Of a DNA stretch of 11,385 nt, positions 1 through 8,084 are shown piece by piece (the stretch's first letter is position 1; each line of letters starts with the position of its first letter). Made by a program: the position numbers and the translations under genes. Source of the stretch: Gammaproteobacteria bacterium RIFCSPHIGHO2_12_FULL_37_34 (GTDB taxonomy: Bacteria > Pseudomonadota > Gammaproteobacteria > DSM-16500); NCBI GenBank assembly GCA_001801495.1, contig MGXW01000024.1, positions 1 to 11,385 of the forward strand, written 5' to 3'. The notes beneath the pieces are model-generated. The model did no database searches, was not told where the DNA came from, and saw only the letters and a program-made list of their open reading frames with translations.

Positions 1-15
1 ATATGTAACTTAAAC

Positions 16-354
16 TTATCCTGTTTTTCTCACTTCATCAGGTTGAATTGCTAATCTATATCCTAATCCTTTCAGAATTAAATCGAATGTATCAAGTGTA
101 GGATTCCCTTTTTTAGAAAGTACATTATAAAGATTTTGACGATTTAAATGAGTTTTTTTAGCTAACTGACCTATTCCACCTCTAGCTTCTGCAATATTGC
201 ACAATGCGACAAGAAGAGCTTCTGCATCGCCATCTTCATGGTATTCTTCCATTGCAATGCGCAAATACAAATCTGCTTCTTTAGGCTTTTTAAGAGATTT
301 GATCAATTCATCATGATAACTTTTCGTATTTTTCAAAATTTTCGTTTTACTCAT
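16..354 (-). CDS. HTH antitoxin of a HigBA-like type II toxin-antitoxin pair
   Basis: This 112-residue protein is the probable antitoxin and repressor of the pair encoded with the upstream toxin at 347-688. A helix-turn-helix of the XRE/HigA kind lies at about residues 58-100 (GGIGQLAKKTHLNRQNLYNV, then a TLDTFDLILKGLGYRLAI-like segment), and the N-terminal half is charged. This is the pattern of the family annotated as 'probable addiction module antidote protein'. The start at 354 is preceded by a strong GGAGAGGAG-type ribosome binding site. The gene overlaps the toxin stop by 8 bp, so translation is probably coupled. The toxin-first order is typical of HigBA-like systems, in which the antitoxin represses the shared promoter; the palindrome at 695-714 is the likely operator. 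The family is confident; antitoxin activity is inferred. Confidence 0.88.
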   Translation of the reverse strand: MSKTKILKNTKSYHDELIKSLKKPKEADLYLRIAMEEYHEDGDAEALLVALCNIAEARGGIGQLAKKTHLNRQNLYNVLSKKGNPTLDTFDLILKGLGYRLAIQPDEVRKTG

Positions 355-688
355 CGCTCCTCTCCTTCAATTCATGCCAATACGTTTTGGCTGTCTTGAT
401 ATCTTTCTTTTGACTACCCTTATCGCCTCCACAAAGTAATATGATTATCACCTCATCTTGCTCTGCGAAGTAAATTCGATAACCTGATCCAAAAAATAGC
501 CTTAACTCCGATACCCCTTCACCAACCGGTTCACAATCACCCAAGTTACCTAATTCAAGCCGATCTAAACGACGCCTGATTCTAAGACGTGTACTTTGAT
601 CTTTTATGCTATTTAACCATTCCAAAAATGGAACTTTCCCTGAAGGGGTTACATAATTCCTTAAAATTTTATGATTATTTTTACGCAT
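347..688 (-). CDS. RelE/ParE-superfamily toxin (HigB-like addiction module killer protein)
   Basis: This 113-residue protein has the signature of the RelE/ParE-fold 'addiction module killer protein' family: F21xxW near the start, a basic helix at 35-44 (RIRRRLDRLE), the segment LGNLGDCEPVGEGVSELR at about 46-63, GSGYRIYF at 67-74, and a terminal ILLCGGDKGSQKKDI strand and helix at about 83-97. Family members are usually ribosome-dependent mRNA interferases; no activity can be read from the sequence. It is the first gene of a two-gene operon with the antitoxin at 16-354. The ATG at 688 has no Shine-Dalgarno sequence, and the predicted -10 box ends only 5 bp before it, so the transcript may be leaderless or nearly so. 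Key basic residues and full length suggest an intact gene. Confidence 0.88.
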   Translation of the reverse strand: MRKNNHKILRNYVTPSGKVPFLEWLNSIKDQSTRLRIRRRLDRLELGNLGDCEPVGEGVSELRLFFGSGYRIYFAEQDEVIIILLCGGDKGSQKKDIKTAKTYWHELKERSDE

Positions 689-693
689 AGTTA

Positions 694-722
694 ATTGTCG
701 TTTATAAACGACAAAATGTCAA
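694..722 (-). promoter_or_regulatory. Promoter of the toxin-antitoxin operon
   Basis: On the minus strand a perfect -35 box TTGACA (717-722) and a 4/6 -10 box GACAAT (694-699) are separated by 17 bp. The -10 box ends 5 bp before the toxin ATG at 688, so transcription should start at or very near the start codon. The palindrome at 695-714 lies across the spacer and the -10 box. Confidence 0.6.
695..714. promoter_or_regulatory. Perfect 20-bp palindrome, likely toxin-antitoxin operator
   Basis: TTGTCGTTTATAAACGACAA is its own reverse complement over all 20 bp and lies within the toxin promoter. Antitoxins of the HigA type usually bind such dyads to repress their own operon, so this is the natural binding site for the protein encoded at 16-354. 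Binding is inferred. Confidence 0.7.
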
Positions 723-758
723 GTAGTCTATACAAAAATGTAACTTGGCTCTGTAAGC

Positions 759-1337
759 TTAAACAATACTCGCGTTAAAATGTTTTCTACACATCGATAT
801 GTAACTTTCATTTCCGCCAATTTGAACTTGTTCTCCCGTTTTAATGATATGGCCTTGAACATCTATGCGAGCATTCATAATAGCTTTGCGACCACAATGA
901 CAAATAGTTTTAATTTCAATTAAATTATCGGCCCAAATTAATAAATATTGGCTGCCTTCAAAAGGTTCGCCGCGAAAATCACTGCGTAAGCCATAAGCTA
1001 AAACGGGAATAGTTAATTGATCGACAATATTAGTTAATTCAGTCACTTGTTTTTTTGTTAGAAATTGAGCTTCATCAATGAGAACACATTTTAACTTAGG
1101 ATTGTTCTTCATTTGGTGTTTAGTGTGTTCAAAAAAATTAAAATCTTTATCAAAAGAAATAGCAGTGGCATGTAGGCCAATCCGCGAATAAATTTTTCCA
1201 GTTTCATAGCGGTTATCGATGAGAGGGGTAAATAATAATGTATCCATGCCTCTTTCTTGATAATTGTAGGAGGATTGCAATAACACGGTTGTTTTGCCTG
1301 CATTCATAGCAGAATAATAAAAATAAAGTTTGGCCAT
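759..1337 (-). CDS. tdk: Thymidine kinase (type II TK)
   Basis: This cytosolic salvage enzyme phosphorylates thymidine to dTMP using ATP. The 192-residue protein aligns by eye with E. coli Tdk throughout: P-loop SAMNAGKT at 9-16, the DEAQF motif at 88-92 with the probable catalytic Glu89 (DECQF in E. coli), YGLRSDFRGEPFEGSQYLL at about 115-133, a zinc site formed by Cys146, Cys148, Cys183 and His186, and the thymidine-binding lasso GEQVQIGGNESY at 168-179. It is about a dozen residues shorter than the E. coli protein, lacking only the variable C-terminal tail. GAAGG 7 nt before the ATG at 1337 supports this start. It is the last gene of the efp-epmA-tdk run, 34 bp after epmA. Confidence 0.96.
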   Translation of the reverse strand: MAKLYFYYSAMNAGKTTVLLQSSYNYQERGMDTLLFTPLIDNRYETGKIYSRIGLHATAISFDKDFNFFEHTKHQMKNNPKLKCVLIDEAQFLTKKQVTELTNIVDQLTIPVLAYGLRSDFRGEPFEGSQYLLIWADNLIEIKTICHCGRKAIMNARIDVQGHIIKTGEQVQIGGNESYISMCRKHFNASIV

Positions 1338-1371
1338 CGTGATACCTTCATTATGTCAATCTAGATTAAAA

Positions 1372-2343
1372 TCACACTCGCGAAAAATCAAAGCTTATGA
1401 CATCAGCGATATGCGCGGCCTTAATGGCAAGCATGACTAAACGATCAAAGCCTAATGCCACGCCAGCACAATCTGGCAATCCGTGTTCTAACGCAGCAAG
1501 AAAATGCTCATCGATTGCTAACTCAGCAAGTTGAGCCGATTTGCGTGCAGCAAGGTTTTTTTTAAAGCGCATACGTTGTTCATCAGCACATTGCAATTCA
1601 TGAAAGCCGTTTGCGAGTTCCATTCCTGCCACATATACTTCAAATCGAGATGCAAGTGCGGGTTGGCCAGGCTGAATGCGCGCTAGAGCGGCTTGAGAAG
1701 CTGGAAAATCATATATAAAACATGGCCGGTTATTTTTACCAAGATGAGGTTCAATGCATTGCGATAGCAATATGCTAAGCCAAGTATCAGGATCAGTAAT
1801 GGAAGCTTGAACACAAATGCCATGATCTTTAGCGCATTTTTCTAATTCCATCAGTGTCGTGTGATGTGGATCTAAGTGAAGATAGGTTTGAAAAAGAGTT
1901 TGATAAGTTTGTTTTTCTGCAGGCGTGGTATGCAGCACGGTTTGTAGCAATTCATCCATTTCATTCATTAAATCATGATGATTAAATCCGGGACGATACC
2001 ATTCTAAGATAGTAAATTCAGGATTATGCAAGTGTCCTCTTTCTTCTTGGCGAAAGGCTTTGGTGATTTGGTAAATTGCACCGCTTCCGGCAGCAAGCAA
2101 GCGCTTCATGGCATACTCGGGGGAGGTTTGTAAGTAATAAGGCTGATGTTGCAAGCAAACAGAAATGCTTTCCATATGTGGATCGGTGACAGACGTGTGG
2201 CAAAGCAAAGGTGTTTCAACTTCTAACACATTGTATTTAGCAAAAAAATGACGAATTTCTTTTAAAAGGTTGGCTCTTGTTTGCAAATTTTCTAATGGAG
2301 CAGAAGGTTGCCAAGTTGGTTTATTCTTTTGCACGAGAGACAT
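1372..2343 (-). CDS. epmA: EF-P--(R)-beta-lysine ligase EpmA (PoxA/GenX)
   Basis: This class II lysyl-tRNA synthetase paralogue attaches (R)-beta-lysine to the conserved lysine of elongation factor P. The 323-residue protein lacks the tRNA anticodon-binding domain, as expected for EpmA (E. coli 325 residues). Class II motifs are visible: the motif 1 region FAKYNVLEVETPLL at about 34-47, motif 2 FRQEE followed by HNPEFTILEWYRP at about 97-118, and motif 3 GVALGFDRLVMLA at 294-306. The ATG at 2343 was chosen because the following WQPSAPLENL matches the family N-terminus. An in-frame ATG at 2460 would add 39 residues that are only efp read in another frame. It overlaps efp by 23 bp, so enzyme and substrate are probably translated in a coupled way. 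EpmB, which makes the beta-lysine, is not in this window. Confidence 0.95.
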   Translation of the reverse strand: MSLVQKNKPTWQPSAPLENLQTRANLLKEIRHFFAKYNVLEVETPLLCHTSVTDPHMESISVCLQHQPYYLQTSPEYAMKRLLAAGSGAIYQITKAFRQEERGHLHNPEFTILEWYRPGFNHHDLMNEMDELLQTVLHTTPAEKQTYQTLFQTYLHLDPHHTTLMELEKCAKDHGICVQASITDPDTWLSILLSQCIEPHLGKNNRPCFIYDFPASQAALARIQPGQPALASRFEVYVAGMELANGFHELQCADEQRMRFKKNLAARKSAQLAELAIDEHFLAALEHGLPDCAGVALGFDRLVMLAIKAAHIADVISFDFSRV

Positions 2344-2890
2344 ATTCACCAGTTCGCGTATCAACCTTGATGCTTTCGCCTTCTTGTAAAAACAATGGAA
2401 CACGTACCACAGCACCCGATTCAAGCTTGGCAGTTTTGCTGCCTCCTCCAGAGGTATCACCTTTTAAACCAGGATCGGTTTCAATGATTTTTAAAGTGAC
2501 AAAAGTAGGCGGCATGACGAGAATAGGTACCCCATTCCATAAGGTTAACTTACATTCCACTTGTTCTTTTATCCATAATTTCGCATCAGCAACTTCTGCT
2601 TCGCGCAAAGCGTATTGTTCATAATTTTCGGTTGCCATAAAGTGCCACTCCTGACCATCGCTGTAAAGAAACTGTGCATCAATGTCGGCTACATCGGCTG
2701 CTTTTATGCTATCACCAGATTTATAGGTGCGTTCAATAACGCGACCGGTTTTAAGGTTGCGATATTTCAAACGATTAAAGGCTTGACCTTTACCAGGTTT
2801 AACGAACACATTATCAACCACGACACAGGGATCATTATCGATGATTAATTTCATCCCAATGCGAATTTCATTTAAGCCATAGGTTGACAT
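2321..2890 (-). CDS. efp: Elongation factor P
   Basis: EF-P binds ribosomes stalled on polyproline stretches and stimulates peptide bond formation. The 189-residue protein has the bacterial EF-P layout: a KOW-like N-terminal domain with the loop FVKPGKGQAF at 29-38, where Lys34 is the residue modified by beta-lysine in E. coli, then two OB-like domains with TLWNG, PPTFVTLKI, DPGLKGDT and the ending VDTRTGEYVSRAKE. Lys34 has the same number as in E. coli if the ATG at 2890 is used. GGGGA about 9 nt upstream supports that start. The in-frame ATG at 2914 overlaps the predicted -10 box and would lie upstream of the transcript. The gene is followed directly by epmA with a 23-bp overlap. Confidence 0.96.
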   Translation of the reverse strand: MSTYGLNEIRIGMKLIIDNDPCVVVDNVFVKPGKGQAFNRLKYRNLKTGRVIERTYKSGDSIKAADVADIDAQFLYSDGQEWHFMATENYEQYALREAEVADAKLWIKEQVECKLTLWNGVPILVMPPTFVTLKIIETDPGLKGDTSGGGSKTAKLESGAVVRVPLFLQEGESIKVDTRTGEYVSRAKE

Positions 2891-2914
2891 AGTGTGTTCC
2901 CCGAAAAAACCCAT

Positions 2915-2943
2915 ATCATAAGGTTCAAAAGAGTATTGTGCAA
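2915..2943 (-). promoter_or_regulatory. Promoter of the efp-epmA-tdk run
   Basis: On the minus strand TTGCAC (2938-2943) and TATGAT (2915-2920) are separated by 17 bp, each 5/6 to the sigma70 consensus. The predicted transcription start, near 2908, gives a short leader with the GGGGA site before the efp ATG at 2890. It lies in the 70-bp gap after prlC. Confidence 0.6.
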
Positions 2944-2960
2944 CCAGTAGCCTACTTACG

Positions 2961-5012
2961 TTAGTTACTGATTCCGCTTAATCGTAATAATGCATCGATA
3001 GTTGGTTTGCGGCCACGAAAAGCAATAAAAGATAGCATAGGATCGCGTATGCCGCCTATTTCTAGAATATTTTTCATATAAGATAAACCTGTCGCATGAT
3101 CCAATAAACCTTTTTCTTCAAATTGAGCGTATGCATCTGCAGATAATATTTCTGCCCATTTATAGCTGTAATAGCAAGCGGCATAACCGCCCGCAAACAC
3201 ATGAGCAAAACTATGTTGAAAACGATTAAATTCAGGAGGATGAATAACCGCGATTTTTTGACGAACATCATTTAAAACAGTTTGGATTGGTTTAGTTTTT
3301 TGCGGATCGTATTCTAGGTGTAAACGAAAATCAAATAGGGCAAATTCCAATTGTCTCACCATTTGCAGCCCAGTTTCAAAATGTTTAGCCGCATGCATTT
3401 TTTTTAATAACTCATCAGGAATAGGAGAACCAGTTTGATAATGTCCAGCAATCAATGCTAGCACTTCTTTCTCCCAACAAAAATATTCCATAAACTGACT
3501 TGGGAATTCAACAGAATCCCAAGGCAAACTATTAATACTAGCAACGGATGGATAATCAATTTGTGTTAGGATGTGATGTAAACAATGGCCAAACTCATGG
3601 AACAATGTTAATACATCATCATGAGTTAATAACGCAGGGTTTGTTGAGATTTGAGGATGAGCAGGTGGCATGAAATTGCATGTTAAAAACGCCACAGGAT
3701 GTTGAATTGCTTCAGAACTCACGCGTCGCCGAATCACACATTCATCCATCCAGGCGCCATCACGTTTATTTGATCGCGCATATAAATCAGTATACATCCC
3801 ACCACGCAGTTGATTTTGATTATCCGTGATAGTAAAGAAGCGTACATTTTCCTGCCATGTGGGAACATTTTTTTCTTCATGGATTGTAATACCATACAAA
3901 CGATTGGCTAAGGTAAATAAACCATTTAATACTTTATTAATCGGAAAATAAACACGTAAGTCTTCTTGAGAAAAATGAAATTTATCTAGTTTTAATTTTT
4001 CTGAATAATAGGAAATATCCCATGCTTCAAGTTGTTTGATGCCATCATGCGTTTGTGCAAATTCGATCAATTCTTTCAATTCTTTTTCTGCAATGGGTTT
4101 GCTTTTGATGGCAAGATCATTTAGGAAACCTAACACTTCATCCGGTGTTTTTGCCATTTTTGTTGTTAAGGAATAAAGAGCATAATTCTTAAATCCAACT
4201 AATTGAGCGATTTCATGGCGGATTTTTAAAATATCATCCATGATGCTTGAATTATCCCATGTGTGAGCATGTGGACCGCGATCGGATGCACGGGTGGTAT
4301 AAGCTTCATAGAGTGTTCTACGAATAGAACGATCCGATAAAAATTTTATTGCTGTGGAATAGGAAGGATAATCTAAAGTAAGTACATAACCCTCTAATCC
4401 ACGTTGTTTGGCATGGTCAATAGCAAGTTGTAAAGCGGGTGGTGGCAAATCTTTGACGGTTTGAAAGTCGGTAAGGTGTAATATAAAATGCTGTGTCGCA
4501 TCTAAAATATTTTCTGAAAATTTTGTGGTAAGTTGGCTGAGTTGTTTTTGCAATTTAGCCATGCGTGCTTTTTTATCGGCAGGTAAATGAATACCAGCTA
4601 GTCGAAAATCACGTAAATCGTTTTCTATTATTTTTTTTTGCGCAGGATCCAATTGCGAAAATCCCGTACTGTTAGCAAGCGATCCGATAGCTTGATATAA
4701 GGATTCATTTTGTGCTACTTCAGTATGATATTCTGTGAGTAGAGGCAATGATTGATTATAAGCTTCACGTAACTCATCTGATTCCATGACCGCATGCAAA
4801 TGAGCAATGGGCGACCAATATTGATTGAGCTTATCATCCATTATTTCTAAGGGTTGCATGAGGTTATTCCAAGTAAACGGTTGAGCTTGAGCAAGTAGTG
4901 CCTGTAATTTCTGCCGATGATCAAGAAGCATGACGCGAAGCGTAGGTTCAATGTCTGCTGGCTTGATCGCAGCAAATTGTGGCAAACTGTTTGGAAAAGA
5001 TGCGAGGCTCAT
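2961..5012 (-). CDS. prlC: Oligopeptidase A (M3 family zinc metallopeptidase)
   Basis: This cytoplasmic thimet-type peptidase degrades short peptides, including cleaved signal peptides. At 683 residues it is full length for the family. The zinc site is clear: HEFGH at 472-476 (His472, Glu473, His476) and the third ligand Glu502 in SVEFPSQF. The substrate-binding loop HVFAGGYAACYYSYKWAE lies at about 604-621 with its tyrosines, and the C-terminus ends in RDPMLSFIAFRGRKPTIDALL as in E. coli PrlC. The start at 5012 has AGAGAA a short distance upstream, and the N-terminus (LPQFAAIKPADIEP) matches the family. It is transcribed divergently from glyQ; the 51-bp gap must hold both promoters. A 70-bp gap with its own promoter separates it from efp, so it need not be part of that operon. 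Confidence 0.95.
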   Translation of the reverse strand: MSLASFPNSLPQFAAIKPADIEPTLRVMLLDHRQKLQALLAQAQPFTWNNLMQPLEIMDDKLNQYWSPIAHLHAVMESDELREAYNQSLPLLTEYHTEVAQNESLYQAIGSLANSTGFSQLDPAQKKIIENDLRDFRLAGIHLPADKKARMAKLQKQLSQLTTKFSENILDATQHFILHLTDFQTVKDLPPPALQLAIDHAKQRGLEGYVLTLDYPSYSTAIKFLSDRSIRRTLYEAYTTRASDRGPHAHTWDNSSIMDDILKIRHEIAQLVGFKNYALYSLTTKMAKTPDEVLGFLNDLAIKSKPIAEKELKELIEFAQTHDGIKQLEAWDISYYSEKLKLDKFHFSQEDLRVYFPINKVLNGLFTLANRLYGITIHEEKNVPTWQENVRFFTITDNQNQLRGGMYTDLYARSNKRDGAWMDECVIRRRVSSEAIQHPVAFLTCNFMPPAHPQISTNPALLTHDDVLTLFHEFGHCLHHILTQIDYPSVASINSLPWDSVEFPSQFMEYFCWEKEVLALIAGHYQTGSPIPDELLKKMHAAKHFETGLQMVRQLEFALFDFRLHLEYDPQKTKPIQTVLNDVRQKIAVIHPPEFNRFQHSFAHVFAGGYAACYYSYKWAEILSADAYAQFEEKGLLDHATGLSYMKNILEIGGIRDPMLSFIAFRGRKPTIDALLRLSGISN

Positions 5013-5063
5013 ATATGTTCTCTATTCACGCTATTTTATAATATGGTTACACAGGATGAAAGC
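5013..5063. promoter_or_regulatory. Divergent prlC/glyQ promoter region
   Basis: The 51-bp gap holds a consensus -10 box TATAAT at 5037-5042 on the plus strand for glyQ, with no good -35 box at 16-18 bp. On the minus strand TATTAT overlaps the same AT-rich patch and could serve prlC. AGGA at 5053-5056 is the glyQ ribosome binding site. Overlapping -10 regions would make the two promoters compete; this is inference. Confidence 0.4.
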
Positions 5064-5972
5064 ATGCTATCTTTAAACTCCAAAACATTTCAAGGGTTAA
5101 TCATTGCTCTGCAAACCTATTGGGCAGAACAAGGCTGTGTTATTTTGCAACCCATTGATATTGAAGTGGGAGCAGGTACCTTTCATACAGCTAGTTTTTT
5201 AGGAGCAATTGGCCCAGAACCATGGCGTGCAGCTTATGTGCAACCCAGCAGGCGGCCTACTGATGGTCGCTATGGCGAAAATCCTAATCGCGTACAACGT
5301 CATCATCAATATCAGGTGATATTAAAACCATCTCCTATCGATATCCAAGATTTATATTTGGCTTCATTGCGTGTATTGGGCGTTGATTCTTTAGTCGATG
5401 ATATTCGATTTGTTGAAGATAATTGGGAATCACCCACCTTGGGTGCGTGGGGTTTGGGTTGGGAAGTTTGGCTAAATGGAATGGAAGTTACACAATTTAC
5501 CTATTTCCAACAAGTAGGTGGTTTAGAATGTAAACCAGTGACTGGTGAAATTACCTATGGTTTAGAGCGTTTAGCCATGAGTTTGCAGCAAGTTGATAAT
5601 ATATATGATTTGGTATGGACGCAAGGGCTAGAAGGGGTAGTGACTTATGGTGATGTCTATCACCAAATGGAAGTGGAGATGTCTAAATATAATTTTGAAA
5701 TAGCAGATATTTCGCATTTATTTGAACATTTTCGTTTTTATGAAAAAGAAAGTGAACGTTTGATGGAGTTAGGATTACCATTGCCTGCTTATGAGATGGT
5801 ACTTAAAGCATCGCACACTTTTAATTTGTTGGATGCGCGCGGCGCATTGGCTGTGGCTGAACGCCAACATCATATTTTAAAAATTCGTCGTTTAGCAAAA
5901 AAGGTTGCAGAAGGCTATTATCAAGCACGTGAAGCTTTAGGATTTCCATTGCTTCAAGGAAAACAAACATGA
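5064..5972 (+). CDS. glyQ: Glycyl-tRNA synthetase alpha subunit
   Basis: This is the catalytic subunit of the alpha2beta2 glycyl-tRNA synthetase and carries the class II active site for glycine activation. The 302-residue protein (E. coli 303) shows TFQGLI at 8-13, the AAYVQPSRRPTDGRYGENPNR block at about 56-76, the RFVEDNWESPTLGAWGLGWEVWLNGMEVTQFTYFQQVGGLECKPVTGEI block at about 115-163, and the motif 3-like ITYGLERLAM at 163-172. I chose the ATG at 5064 because AGGA lies 7 nt upstream and the following residues match the family N-terminus. The ATG at 5043 touches the putative TATAAT box, and an open frame back to 4917 runs antisense through prlC. The stop overlaps the glyS start as ATGA. 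Confidence 0.97.
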   Translation: MLSLNSKTFQGLIIALQTYWAEQGCVILQPIDIEVGAGTFHTASFLGAIGPEPWRAAYVQPSRRPTDGRYGENPNRVQRHHQYQVILKPSPIDIQDLYLASLRVLGVDSLVDDIRFVEDNWESPTLGAWGLGWEVWLNGMEVTQFTYFQQVGGLECKPVTGEITYGLERLAMSLQQVDNIYDLVWTQGLEGVVTYGDVYHQMEVEMSKYNFEIADISHLFEHFRFYEKESERLMELGLPLPAYEMVLKASHTFNLLDARGALAVAERQHHILKIRRLAKKVAEGYYQAREALGFPLLQGKQT

Positions 5973-8053
5973 AGCAGCATGATGATTTTTTAATTGAGAT
6001 TTTAACGGAAGAATTACCACCGAAAGCGTTGTTTAAGTTAGCGCAAGTTTTTTGCCAACACATCACTGAACGTTTAGCACATCAACATTTTACTTTTTCT
6101 GATAACCAATTTTTTGTCACACCTCGTCGTTTGGCGGTATTTGTAAAAGATTTATCGGTTGCACAATCCGATCAAGTGGTCGAACGTAAAGGCCCCGCAA
6201 AAAAAGTTGCATTTGATGCACAAGGCCATCCTTTGCCTGCTTTGATTGGTTTTGCTCGTTCATGTGGAGTTGCACCTGCTGAGTTAATTACTATCAATAA
6301 TCATCAAGGAGAGTGGTTAGCCTTTCGGCAAACGGTGCCCGGTAAAAAAGTAATGAAATTATTGCCAGATATTGTGATGCAAGCGATAGCTGCTTTACCT
6401 ATTCCAAAACGAATGCGTTGGGGAGCAGGCGATACTCAATTTATTCGACCCGTGCATGGTGTAGTCATGTTATATGGCGAGGAAATTATTGATGCGGTGA
6501 TTTTAGGTTGCAAAACAGGTCGTATAACGCATGGCCATCGTTTTTTAGCGCCAGATGCCATTACATTGTCACATGCAGCTCTTTATCCTTCGTTACTGAA
6601 GACGCAAGGTTATGTCATTGCTGATTTTATTAAACGGCGTGATCTTATCCAGCAACAAGCAACGCACTGTTTACAAGAAAAATTAAAAGGTACAGGACAG
6701 TTATCTATTCAGCATGAATTATTGGATGAAGTGACAGGATTAGTAGAATGGCCTATAGCATGGTGCGGGCAATTTGATTCTACTTTTTTAAACATACCCA
6801 AAGAAGCATTAATTTCAGCGATGCAAGATCATCAGCGTTATTTTCCAGTGATTGGAACAAAGGGAGAGTTGCTCCCTTACTTTGTAACGATCAGTAATAT
6901 CCCATCTTCTCAGAATCGCGTGATCTGTGGTAATGAAAGTGTGTTACGCGCTCGTTTAGCGGATGCTGCTTTTTTTTATGAGATCGATAAAAAAGAAAGT
7001 TTAGAGCAACGTGTTGAGCGCTTGCACGGTATTATTTTTCAAGCAAAATTAGGAACGCTTTATGAAAAGAGTGAGCGTCTTAGCAAGGTTGCAGCTTTTA
7101 TTGCTAAAAAATTGAAATGGAACGTTGATGAAGCGATGCGCGCAGGCCAATTAGCAAAAACCGATTTGACTACGCATATGGTAGCTGAATTTCCTGAATT
7201 GCAAGGTATCATGGGTTATTATTACGCCTTGCATGATCAAGAACCGAATCATGTCGCAATTGCTTTAAAAGAGCAGTATTTGCCGCGTTATGCCGGTGAT
7301 AGGTTGCCTAGCAATCCTATTGGTCAGGTGCTTGCACTTGCTGACCGCATTGATACTTTAATAGGATTATTTGGTATTTATCAACTTCCGACAGGCGATA
7401 AAGATCCTTATGGATTACGCCGTGCTGCATTAGGTATCATACGCATACTGGTTGAGCAACAAATTGAACTTGATTTGCAAGAAATTTTTATCTATGTTGT
7501 TTCTTGTTATAAGAGTTTATTAGATAACACAGCTTGTGTTTCGCAAGCGCTCTATTTTGTTCAAGAGCGTATGCGTGCTTGGTATCAAGAGCAAGGAGTG
7601 ACGCCAGATGTGTTTACGGCGGTGGTGGCATTAGGCATGACTAAGCCTTTTGATGTGCATTTAAGAATGAAAGCAGTACAGGCTTTTAAAAAGTTAAAGG
7701 AAGCACAAGCCTTAAGCAGTGCAAACAAACGTGTTAGCAATATTTTAAGTCAATATACGGATGTTATTCAGACAACAGAAATCAACCCGATGTTTTTTGA
7801 ACATCCAGCAGAAAAAGAATTAGCAAAACAGTTAGAATTAAGAAGCAAAGCGGTTGTAGATTTGTATCAATCAGCAAAATATGATGAGGTATTATTACAA
7901 CTTGCTGATTTACGTCAACCAGTGGATGATTTTTTTGATCACGTCATGGTGATGACAGATGATAAAAAACGACGTGAAAATCGGATTTTATTATTAAGTA
8001 AGTTACGGTCTTTGTTTTTACAAGTAGCAGATATTGCATTGTTGCAACCGTAA
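5969..8053 (+). CDS. glyS: Glycyl-tRNA synthetase beta subunit
   Basis: This subunit recognises tRNA-Gly and completes the alpha2beta2 enzyme. The 694-residue protein (E. coli 689) starts with the family signature FLIEILTEELPPKAL and then shows LPIPKRMRWG at 143-152, FIRPVHG at 158-164, the HGHRF segment at 187-191, the AKTDLTTHMVAEFPELQGIMG block at 396-416, LADRIDTLIGLF at 457-468, KDPYGLRRAALGIIRIL at 478-494, and a C-terminal DALR-type anticodon-binding region from about 580. Its ATG overlaps the glyQ stop (ATGA), and AAGGA at 5956-5960 serves as ribosome binding site, so the two subunits are likely made in balance by coupling. No truncation or frameshift is seen. Confidence 0.97.
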   Translation: MKQHDDFLIEILTEELPPKALFKLAQVFCQHITERLAHQHFTFSDNQFFVTPRRLAVFVKDLSVAQSDQVVERKGPAKKVAFDAQGHPLPALIGFARSCGVAPAELITINNHQGEWLAFRQTVPGKKVMKLLPDIVMQAIAALPIPKRMRWGAGDTQFIRPVHGVVMLYGEEIIDAVILGCKTGRITHGHRFLAPDAITLSHAALYPSLLKTQGYVIADFIKRRDLIQQQATHCLQEKLKGTGQLSIQHELLDEVTGLVEWPIAWCGQFDSTFLNIPKEALISAMQDHQRYFPVIGTKGELLPYFVTISNIPSSQNRVICGNESVLRARLADAAFFYEIDKKESLEQRVERLHGIIFQAKLGTLYEKSERLSKVAAFIAKKLKWNVDEAMRAGQLAKTDLTTHMVAEFPELQGIMGYYYALHDQEPNHVAIALKEQYLPRYAGDRLPSNPIGQVLALADRIDTLIGLFGIYQLPTGDKDPYGLRRAALGIIRILVEQQIELDLQEIFIYVVSCYKSLLDNTACVSQALYFVQERMRAWYQEQGVTPDVFTAVVALGMTKPFDVHLRMKAVQAFKKLKEAQALSSANKRVSNILSQYTDVIQTTEINPMFFEHPAEKELAKQLELRSKAVVDLYQSAKYDEVLLQLADLRQPVDDFFDHVMVMTDDKKRRENRILLLSKLRSLFLQVADIALLQP

Positions 8054-8084
8054 GGTTTGAATCATTTTTTTAATTGGAGTAATT

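Noticed and set aside
2344..2460. 39-residue N-terminal extension of EpmA
   Set aside because: These residues are efp read in another frame; the family N-terminus begins at 2343.
3170..3175. Cys613 in the GYAACYYSY loop of oligopeptidase A, where Gly is usual in PrlC
   Set aside because: Related M3 enzymes also vary at this place (Gln in thimet oligopeptidase), and the zinc ligands and tyrosines are intact, so it is not evidence for loss of function.
4917..5063. Longer glyQ or a start at 5043
   Set aside because: The extension is antisense to prlC and covers the promoter gap; AGGA and family length favour 5064.
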